Below are positions 7,092 to 12,756 of a stretch of 12,756 nucleotides of DNA, piece by piece (the first letter of the stretch is position 1; each line of letters opens with the position of its first letter). Source of the stretch: an uncultured Rivibacter sp. (lineage in GTDB: Bacteria; Pseudomonadota; Gammaproteobacteria; Burkholderiales; Burkholderiaceae); NCBI GenBank assembly GCA_946480925.1, contig CAMLLU010000109.1:1-12756 (forward strand). The letters run 5' to 3'. Both the position numbers and the translations under genes were made by a program. The notes below the pieces were generated by a model. The model was given only the letters and a program-made list of their open reading frames with translations. It made no database searches and was not told the DNA's origin.

Positions 7092-7535
7092 TCAGCTGCC
7101 TGTCTCTGCGTTGTCGGTCTGAGGCTGGGTCTTCCTGCGGCGTGGTTTGCCGGTGCGCCGCGGTCGCCTCGCGGCGGCCGGAGCCTGCGCCTGTTCACCG
7201 GCCTCGGCCGCCGCGCCCGCTGCGGCGCCCGCCGAGGCAGTGGTGCCGTGCCGTGCGGCAGCGCGTGCAAAGTCCGCGGCGTCCACTTCCGCCCTCGCTT
7301 CCTCACGCGCTTCGGCCCACAGGTCGGCGATGTGTTCACGCGCCTGCGCCGCCACGAGCGCGGCCTGTTCCACGCTCCGCGCCGCACCGCGGGCCGCGCG
7401 CCCTATCGTGCGGCGCAAGGCCTCGGGGTCGCGTGACACCGCAGCCCCGGCAGTGAAGCCCAGCAGCGCTGCGGCGGCCATGCCGGCCAAGCCCAATGCG
7501 ATGAGCCCGGGACGGGCCACGTCTTCGATCTTCAT
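7092..7535 (-). CDS. Small single-helix membrane protein with basic tail, third gene of the P-type ATPase operon
   Basis: A 147-aa protein of unknown function. One membrane helix is at about 9-33. A long amphipathic Ala/Glu/Arg-rich helix (about 36-95) includes REHIADLWAEAREEARAE. A low-complexity Ala/Gly segment (about 98-122) and a strongly basic stretch RRPRRTGKPRRRK (123-135) end the protein. The helix-plus-charged-segment layout resembles DUF5132-type proteins I know as neighbours of P-type ATPases with HMA-like domains; this is from memory and needs a profile search. Its ATG overlaps the stop of the pseudo-ATPase (ATGA), with GAGGAG upstream, so its synthesis is coupled to that protein. 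An accessory subunit or regulator of the pump is a reasonable inference. The basic tail could bind lipid head groups or nucleic acid. Confidence 0.75.
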   Translation of the reverse strand: MKIEDVARPGLIALGLAGMAAAALLGFTAGAAVSRDPEALRRTIGRAARGAARSVEQAALVAAQAREHIADLWAEAREEARAEVDAADFARAAARHGTTASAGAAAGAAAEAGEQAQAPAAARRPRRTGKPRRRKTQPQTDNAETGS

Positions 7536-9688
7536 GGCGATTCACTCCTCGAATGCCGGGTGTTGCCGGGCGCGGCATGCACCGCCCCCAGTGACTCGAG
7601 CCGCATGCTGTCGAGCAACAGCAGCAGCGCGAAACCATGGTGCGCCAGCGTGGTGGTCATCGGCCGCGCCCAGCTCAGGGCCGAGGCGGTCATCAGCGCG
7701 GCGTTGGTGGCCACGGCGGCAGACTGGTGCAGCTTGAGCCGCCGGTGCACGGTCTGCGCGAGCCGCCGCGCGGCCACGAGGCTTGCGAGCGGGTCGCCCA
7801 GCAGCACACCGTGCGAGCCGGCGTCTGCATCCACCGGCGTGAGGCTCAGGCTGCCCGTGGGCAGCAGGTCGCGCAGCACGGTGTGCACCAGCACCAACGG
7901 CAGGCCTTCGCCCATGGCTTCGGCCAGCCAGTCGGCGCGCCGGCCGGCATCGTCCGGCAGGCGATGCGGCGCGTCTTGCGAAGGTTCGGCTGCCGGTGGT
8001 TCACCCACGCTGCCGTCGCCTTCCACGAACACCGCAATGCGTTCGAAGCCCAGCTGGCGCAACTCGGCCAGGTGCTGCTGCACACCTTCGCGCCAGTCGC
8101 TCACCAGCGTGACGCGGGCCACCACGCGGCCGGCCGCCACCACGGCGAGCACGCGGCGCAGCGCGTCTTCGGCATCGGCGTGTTGTGGCATGTGTTCGAC
8201 GCCCAGGCCCCAGATGCGCTGCAGCCGCACGCCGCTGGCCAGGTGCAGCTCACGGCCTTCGACCTGCAGCACCGCGCCGTGGCGCACCCACTCGCGCACC
8301 TGCCTGTCCGAGAAATTGGCGTGCTCCAGCAGGCCGGGCGGCGCATCGGCCAGTGCCGTGATCCATTCGCGCACGCGCTGCGCGTCGCCGCCGGGCTCCA
8401 CCTCCACCGCCTCGATGCGCCAACGCCCACTGGCCAGCACGCCGGTGTCTTGCAGCGCAAGCGTCTTCGCGGTGGCCAGGCGGTCGATCGCCTCCAGGCC
8501 CGAAGCCAGCATGCCCTGGCGCGCCATTGCACCGAGCGCGGCCTCGCGGGCCAGCGGCACGGCGAGGTCCAGGCCCTGCTGCGGGTCGGCCTGCAGCATG
8601 GAGGCGGCACGCGCGGTGTCGCCGGTGAAGCCGAACACGAGCGCCGCGGCGGTGAGCGGCATCGACAGGAAGCGCTCGACGTCCGGCGCCAACGGCCCGG
8701 CGGGCTCGCGCGTGCCGAGCGCATGGCGCACGTGGGCGCGCAGGCGCTCGAGCCGCGAGCCTGCGGGCGCGGCTTCGGCACGCAGCTCGAGCGTGCCTTC
8801 GTGCAGGCACTCGCCGGCCGCCACGTGGTCGCCCAGGCCCACCTCGCGCGGGGTCGCCTGCCTTGTGGGCGGCAGCAAGGCCGCGCTGCCATCGACCACG
8901 CAACCGTCGGCCGGCACCACGTCGCCCGGGAACAACCTCACGCAGTCACCGGCGTGCAGGCTGCGCAATGGCCACCACGACCACGCCGTGTTCGCATCGC
9001 CGTTTGCATCGCCGTTCGTGCGCAGCACCTGGTATTGCTCGGCTTCGGCGGGCAGCAGCTGCGCGAGCAGTTCGTCGGCCTGCCGCATCAAGCGATCCGA
9101 CAGCCGCTCGGCCACCAGGCGCATCAACACCGAGGCCGACACCGCCAGCGACTGGCCGCTCAAGGCCAGTGCGGCCAGCGAGGCGGCATCGAGCACCACG
9201 GCCTGCGCATCGCTGCGCAAGCGCTCGGGCTGGCTGGCGATGCGGGTGGCAATGACTGCGAGCGCGGCGCCACCGCGCCAGGACTGCGGCAGCACCGGCA
9301 CGGCCGCCGCCAGCGCAGCCGGCGCCCACGAGCGCGAGGCCCGCGGCGTGGGCGTGCGGCGCTCGCGGCCGCGCCTGGCGGTGGCCGAGGGCTTCACCGC
9401 CGCTCCGCTCAGGCAGCCCAGCACGGCGGCACGCGTGGCAGGCTGGCCGTCGTGCACCACCACCACGCAGCGCAAGGTGTTGTTCACCCGCACCGACGAC
9501 ACGCCGGGCAGCACCACCAGCTTCGCCTGCACGGCGTCTGCGTCGTCATCGGCACGCAACGCGAGGCGCAGGCGCTGCGCCGTTTCGTGCAGCACGGCGG
9601 CATTGGCCTCGCGCGGGGAGCGCGGTGCCCCCGCAGCGCGCGAGCCGCGTGAGCGCCCGCTGCTCGCTGCCGCTGCGGTCGCCGTCAT
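7532..9688 (-). CDS. P1B-ATPase-like protein lacking catalytic residues (pseudo-ATPase)
   Basis: A 718-aa protein with the layout of a heavy-metal P1B ATPase but without its catalytic residues. Residues 32-93 resemble an HMA-like domain with no CxxC. Hydrophobic segments follow at about 121-190. The A-domain core GDCVRLFPGDVVPADG (247-262) is intact, yet the TGES position reads PPTRQATP (273-280). The CPC position reads LAVPLA (375-380). The phosphorylation loop reads LQDTGVL (412-418) where FDKTGTL is expected, so the Asp is Gln413. TGD is EGD (556-558), and GDGxND is not found. The last helix pair ends in LLLLLDSMRL (688-697), like the C-terminus of P1B pumps. The frame is intact, so this looks like a maintained pseudoenzyme rather than a decayed gene. 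Start 9688 has AAGGAG eight bases upstream and overlaps the preceding stop (ATGA). ATP-driven transport by it alone is unlikely. Confidence 0.85.
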   Translation of the reverse strand: MTATAAAASSGRSRGSRAAGAPRSPREANAAVLHETAQRLRLALRADDDADAVQAKLVVLPGVSSVRVNNTLRCVVVVHDGQPATRAAVLGCLSGAAVKPSATARRGRERRTPTPRASRSWAPAALAAAVPVLPQSWRGGAALAVIATRIASQPERLRSDAQAVVLDAASLAALALSGQSLAVSASVLMRLVAERLSDRLMRQADELLAQLLPAEAEQYQVLRTNGDANGDANTAWSWWPLRSLHAGDCVRLFPGDVVPADGCVVDGSAALLPPTRQATPREVGLGDHVAAGECLHEGTLELRAEAAPAGSRLERLRAHVRHALGTREPAGPLAPDVERFLSMPLTAAALVFGFTGDTARAASMLQADPQQGLDLAVPLAREAALGAMARQGMLASGLEAIDRLATAKTLALQDTGVLASGRWRIEAVEVEPGGDAQRVREWITALADAPPGLLEHANFSDRQVREWVRHGAVLQVEGRELHLASGVRLQRIWGLGVEHMPQHADAEDALRRVLAVVAAGRVVARVTLVSDWREGVQQHLAELRQLGFERIAVFVEGDGSVGEPPAAEPSQDAPHRLPDDAGRRADWLAEAMGEGLPLVLVHTVLRDLLPTGSLSLTPVDADAGSHGVLLGDPLASLVAARRLAQTVHRRLKLHQSAAVATNAALMTASALSWARPMTTTLAHHGFALLLLLDSMRLESLGAVHAAPGNTRHSRSESP
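8991..9014 (-). repeat. Two 12-bp tandem copies inside the pseudo-ATPase gene
   Basis: TTCGCATCGCCG (8991-9002) is followed directly by TTTGCATCGCCG (9003-9014), differing at one base. On the coding strand they give the repeated NGDA in TNGDANGDANTAW (residues 224-236), just before the A-domain core. The repeat keeps the frame and looks like a recent slippage duplication in a surface loop. Confidence 0.7.
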
Positions 9689-12600
9689 GCCCCACGCTCC
9701 TTGAGGAATTCGCGCGTGAGCAGCGGCAGCGTCGCGGCGGCGGCCACCACCGCGGCGTCGAGCAAGCCGATCGGCGAGGTGTGCAGGAAGCGGCGTGCAA
9801 ACGGCAGCAGCACGGTGCCGGCCTGTGCGGCGAGCGTCCAGCCCACTGCGCGCGAAAGCATGGGGTTGGGCGCCAGGCCGCCGGCACGCAGCGGCTGCTT
9901 CGAGCGCATTGAAAACGCATACAGCAGCTGCGACGAGGTGAGCGCGCAGAACGCCAGCGTGCGCGCCCGCGGCCCCGGGCCGTAGCGCGCCAGCCCGTAG
10001 CCGAAGCTGGCCAGCGTGATGAGCGCCATCACGCCCGCATCGGTGGCCACGGCACGCCATTCGTGCGGCTCCAGCAGCCCCTGCCGCAGCGACACGGGCG
10101 GCTGCTGCAAGGTGCCCGGTTCGGCCGGCTCCATGCCCAGCGCGATGGCGGGCCACACGTCGGTGGCGATGTTGGTCCACAGCAGCGCCAGCGGGTCCAG
10201 CGGGTCGGGCAGGCCCACGCCCACGGCCACCGCCGTGGCCGCCAGTTCGCTGAGGTTGGTGGACACGAGGTAGCGCACCGACTTCTTCACGTTGAGCAGC
10301 GTGGTGCGCCCACGCTCGATGGCCGCCAGCATGGCGGCCGGGTGGTCGTCGCGCAGCACCACGTCGGACATCGCATGCGCGAAGTCCGTGCCCGAGTCGC
10401 CCATGGCCACGCCCACGTCGGCCGTCTTGAGCGCCGGGCCGTCGTTGATGCCGTCGCCCGTCATCGCCACCACGTGGCCGCGCAGCTGCAGCGCGCGCAC
10501 GATCTGCAGCTTCATGGCCGGGCTGGTGCGCGCGAAGCCGCTGGCGCGCCCCACCGCATCGGCAATCTGCTCGGCCGACTCGGGCAGGCGCGACGCGTCG
10601 AGCACTGCGTCGTCACCATCGAGCTCGATGCTTTCGGCCACCGCCTGCGCCGTGGGCGGCTGGTCGCCGGTGATCATCAACGGGCGGATGCCGGCCGCCT
10701 TGAAGCGCCGCACCATCTGCGGCAACCCGGGCCGCAGCGGGTCGGCCAGGCCCACCATGCCCAGCCACGAGAGGCCGCCGGTCTCGCCGAACTTGCGGTC
10801 GGGGTGCTGGCGAAACGCCAGCGCCAGCACGCGCTGCCCACGCCGCGCGATCTCGTCGTTGAGCGCGAGCAGGCGGCGGCGCTGCGCCGCCGAAAGCGGC
10901 ACGACGGCACGGCCGTCGAACCAGGTCTCGCAACGCGCCAGCACCTCGTCGGGCCTGCCCTTCACGGCCACCAGCAAGCCACTGGTCTTGGACTCGTGCA
11001 TGGTGACCATGTAGGGGTGGTGCTCCGAGCGGTGCCGCACGCCCAGCGTAGGGTGGCTGCGGCGCAGTGCCTCGGCGTCGGCCCCTTGCGAGACGGCGAA
11101 TTCGAGCAGCGCCACTTCGGTGGACGAGCCTTCCCATTCACCGCGGATGCTGCGGCCGTTCCCACTGCCGCTACCGCTGTCGTTGCTTCCCTTGCCGTAG
11201 CCATTGCCACCCTCGCCATTGCTGCCATTGCTGCCGTTGTTGCGCTCCACCGAGTTGCACAGCACGGCCACGCGCAGCCATGCTTCGGGCAACACGGCCA
11301 GCCGCTCGCCTTCGCGCGGCTCCACCAGCTGCAGGCCCAGGCTCAGCGAGGCGACGCTCATGCGGTTGAACGTGAGGGTGCCGGTCTTGTCCAGGCACAC
11401 CGTGTCGATGGCGCCGAGGTTCTCCACCGCGTCGAGCCGGCGCACGAACACCTCGCGCCGCTGCAGGTCGCGAATGGTGGTGGCCAGCAGGCTGGTGGCC
11501 ACCGTGGGCAGCCCTTCGGGAATGGCCGCCACGCCGAGCGACACGGTGGTGCGCAGCAGCGGCAGCAGCGCCCGCCCGCGCAGCAGGCCGATGCCGAACA
11601 CGCCCAGGCACAGCAACCCCGCGCCGATGGCCAGGCGCCGGCCCAGGTGGTCGAGCTCGTTCTGCAGCCGCGTGCCCGGGGCCTGCGCTTCCTGCGCCAG
11701 GCGGCGGATGCGGCCCAGCTCCGTGCGCTCGGCCGTGGCCAGCACCAGCGCGCGCCCGGTGCCGCCGGACACCACCGTGCCCAGGAACACCATGTTGCGC
11801 CGCTCGCCGATGGGCGTGTCTTCCGGCATTTTTTCCAGGGGCTCCTTGCGCACCGGCAGGCTTTCGCCGGTGAGCGCCGCTTCGTTGGTGGCCAGGCGGT
11901 GCGACTCGATCACGCGGGCGTCGGCCGCCACCGGCTCGCCGGGCTGCAGCACCAGCACGTCGCCCACCACCACCTCGCGCGCATCGATGTTCACCGGCTC
12001 GCCGTCGCGCAGCACCGTGGCGCGGCGCGGCCGCATCCGGCGCAGGCTCGAGACGGTTTCTTCGGCCTGCCGCTCGGTCATGAAGCCGATGCCGCCATTG
12101 GTCGCCAGCACGGCGCCGATGGCCGCGGCATCGGCAAACGCACGCGTGCCCAGCGCCACCACGCTCGAAGCGCCCAACAGTGCCACCGGCACCGAGCGGA
12201 ACTGGTCGAGCAGGATCTGCCACGCACTGCGCGCGGCCACGTCTTCGATCTCGTTGGGCCCGTCTTGCACCAGGCGCTGAGCCGCCTCGGCCTGGCTCAG
12301 GCCGCGCTGCAGGTCGGTCGGGGGGCGTTGCGCAACCTTGCCTGCCGTACGGCGCGGCGTGCGGATGAGGTTGGCGCGCGTGCGTGCACGCGGTTCATCC
12401 ACGACTTCGTGCGCAGCTTCGCGCGCTGCCGGCACTTCGCGAGGCGCGGCCAAGGCCAACGGGGGCGGCACCGGCCGCGGCGCGCGACCGTTGTGCGCAT
12501 GCGCGGCCGCGCTGAGCGCGTCCAGCCAGGCCGCCTCGCCGCGCGCGACCGAAAGCTGCACTTTCACCACGCCGGTGTCGGGCCGCACGTCCACCTCGCC

Positions 12601-12726
12601 CGGCCAGCGCGACTCGATGGCCTGCGCCAACGCGCGGTTCCTCAGCAACCCGCACACGCGCACACGCAGTTCGCGTACGGTGCGCGAGGTCACAACGGCG
12701 GCAACAGCTTCAGCGGCGGCAGGCAT
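9685..12726 (-). CDS. P2-type (Ca2+-ATPase-like) cation-transporting ATPase with HMA-like N-terminal domain
   Basis: A P-type ATPase of about 1013 aa counted from the ATG at 12726. Residues about 15-75 form an HMA-like domain without CxxC, and a Pro/Ala/Arg-rich linker leads to the pump core. Catalytic motifs are complete: TGES 286-289, PEGLP 403-407 in helix M4, DKTGT from D446, KGRP 589-592, TGDQ 686-689, GDGIND 757-762. Ion-site residues match SERCA-type pumps: N824 and E827 (TNLSE, M5) and N852, T855, D856 (TNIATD, M6). A Ca2+-like or related divalent cation is therefore the best substrate guess; Mn2+ cannot be excluded. A Gly/Ser/Asn-rich insert (about 496-524) sits in the nucleotide-binding domain. 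No ribosome site precedes 12726 and the frame stays open to the window edge, so the true start may be upstream. Its stop overlaps the next start (ATGA). Confidence 0.92.
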   Translation of the reverse strand: MPAAAEAVAAVVTSRTVRELRVRVCGLLRNRALAQAIESRWPGEVDVRPDTGVVKVQLSVARGEAAWLDALSAAAHAHNGRAPRPVPPPLALAAPREVPAAREAAHEVVDEPRARTRANLIRTPRRTAGKVAQRPPTDLQRGLSQAEAAQRLVQDGPNEIEDVAARSAWQILLDQFRSVPVALLGASSVVALGTRAFADAAAIGAVLATNGGIGFMTERQAEETVSSLRRMRPRRATVLRDGEPVNIDAREVVVGDVLVLQPGEPVAADARVIESHRLATNEAALTGESLPVRKEPLEKMPEDTPIGERRNMVFLGTVVSGGTGRALVLATAERTELGRIRRLAQEAQAPGTRLQNELDHLGRRLAIGAGLLCLGVFGIGLLRGRALLPLLRTTVSLGVAAIPEGLPTVATSLLATTIRDLQRREVFVRRLDAVENLGAIDTVCLDKTGTLTFNRMSVASLSLGLQLVEPREGERLAVLPEAWLRVAVLCNSVERNNGSNGSNGEGGNGYGKGSNDSGSGSGNGRSIRGEWEGSSTEVALLEFAVSQGADAEALRRSHPTLGVRHRSEHHPYMVTMHESKTSGLLVAVKGRPDEVLARCETWFDGRAVVPLSAAQRRRLLALNDEIARRGQRVLALAFRQHPDRKFGETGGLSWLGMVGLADPLRPGLPQMVRRFKAAGIRPLMITGDQPPTAQAVAESIELDGDDAVLDASRLPESAEQIADAVGRASGFARTSPAMKLQIVRALQLRGHVVAMTGDGINDGPALKTADVGVAMGDSGTDFAHAMSDVVLRDDHPAAMLAAIERGRTTLLNVKKSVRYLVSTNLSELAATAVAVGVGLPDPLDPLALLWTNIATDVWPAIALGMEPAEPGTLQQPPVSLRQGLLEPHEWRAVATDAGVMALITLASFGYGLARYGPGPRARTLAFCALTSSQLLYAFSMRSKQPLRAGGLAPNPMLSRAVGWTLAAQAGTVLLPFARRFLHTSPIGLLDAAVVAAAATLPLLTREFLKERGA
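9697..9702 (-). promoter_or_regulatory. Ribosome binding site AAGGAG for the pseudo-ATPase
   Basis: AAGGAG on the minus strand lies 8 bases before the ATG at 9688, within the last codons of the P2-type ATPase gene. It decides the start of the pseudo-ATPase, whose frame is otherwise open a further 164 codons upstream, and it supports translation of the second gene from the same message. Confidence 0.85.
11155..11241 (-). repeat. Low-complexity Gly/Ser/Asn-coding tract in the P2-type ATPase gene
   Basis: About 29 codons use almost only Gly, Ser and Asn (for example NNGSNGSNGEGGNG and SGSGSGNG), written as imperfect 3- and 6-base units with less GC than the flanks. The tract lies between LCNSVER and GSSTEVALL of the nucleotide-binding domain, where P2-type pumps normally have a short loop. 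It is in frame and probably a flexible surface loop that grew by replication slippage. Confidence 0.8.
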
Positions 12727-12756
12727 GGCACAGACGATCTGCAACGAATGTGGCCC

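Noticed and set aside
7532..9688. Treating the pseudo-ATPase as a pseudogene.
   Set aside because: There is no frameshift or internal stop, and both ends are translationally coupled to neighbours; loss of catalytic residues alone does not make it a broken gene.
7560..9704. Long plus-strand open frames (671-714 codons) opposite the pseudo-ATPase.
   Set aside because: They are shadows of a GC-rich gene: Ser/Arg/Ala-rich or His/Gln-rich composition, no recognisable domain, and the minus-strand gene has ribosome sites and coupled starts.
9689..10180. Upstream extension of the pseudo-ATPase frame by 164 codons.
   Set aside because: It lies entirely within the conserved C-terminal helices of the P2-type ATPase and is Ala/Gly/Arg-rich; the AAGGAG at 9697-9702 and the ATGA overlap fix the start at 9688.

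Overview
The window is GC-rich, densely coding DNA from a proteobacterium. The cytochrome cbb3 operon layout, the FNR/Anr-type operators and the codon usage fit a betaproteobacterium of the Burkholderiales (Comamonadaceae/Rubrivivax-Leptothrix type). That placement is inferred from gene content, not from a marker gene.

Region 1 (1-5604, all minus strand) is a microaerobic respiration block. In transcription order it holds a universal stress protein, ccoI (copper P1B ATPase for oxidase assembly), ccoS, ccoN, ccoO, ccoQ and ccoP, which runs off the left edge. Gaps are 3-50 bp, so the genes can be cotranscribed. Two FNR-type boxes serve it. A perfect TTGATGCGCATCAA lies upstream of the stress-protein gene, and a 9/10 match sits inside the end of ccoS, upstream of ccoN. 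Each has a -10-like hexamer centred 32 bp downstream, as expected for class II FNR/Anr activation.

Region 2 (5605-7021, plus strand) holds a hemerythrin-like HHE protein, divergent from the stress-protein gene, and an OmpW-family outer-membrane protein with a weak FNR-like site at the same spacing. Two small hairpins at 7045-7086 separate it from the convergent Region 3.

Region 3 (7092 to about 12726, minus strand) is the most unusual part. Three genes are joined by two ATGA stop/start overlaps: (i) a P2-type (Ca2+-ATPase-like) cation pump with all catalytic motifs, a cysteine-motif-free HMA-like N-terminal domain and a Gly/Ser/Asn-rich insert; (ii) a 718-aa protein with the fold order of a P1B heavy-metal ATPase that has lost the phosphorylated Asp, the TGES motif, the CPC motif and GDGxND, and so appears to be a pseudo-ATPase; (iii) a 147-aa protein with one membrane helix, an amphipathic helix and a basic tail. 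I infer that the three form one membrane assembly in which the pseudo-pump regulates or scaffolds the active pump.

Together the window looks like a low-oxygen island: a high-affinity oxidase with its copper supply, a stress protein, an O2/NO-binding-type hemerythrin, OmpW, and an uncharacterised ion-pump system. The link between the pump operon and low oxygen rests on proximity only, because its promoter lies beyond the right edge.
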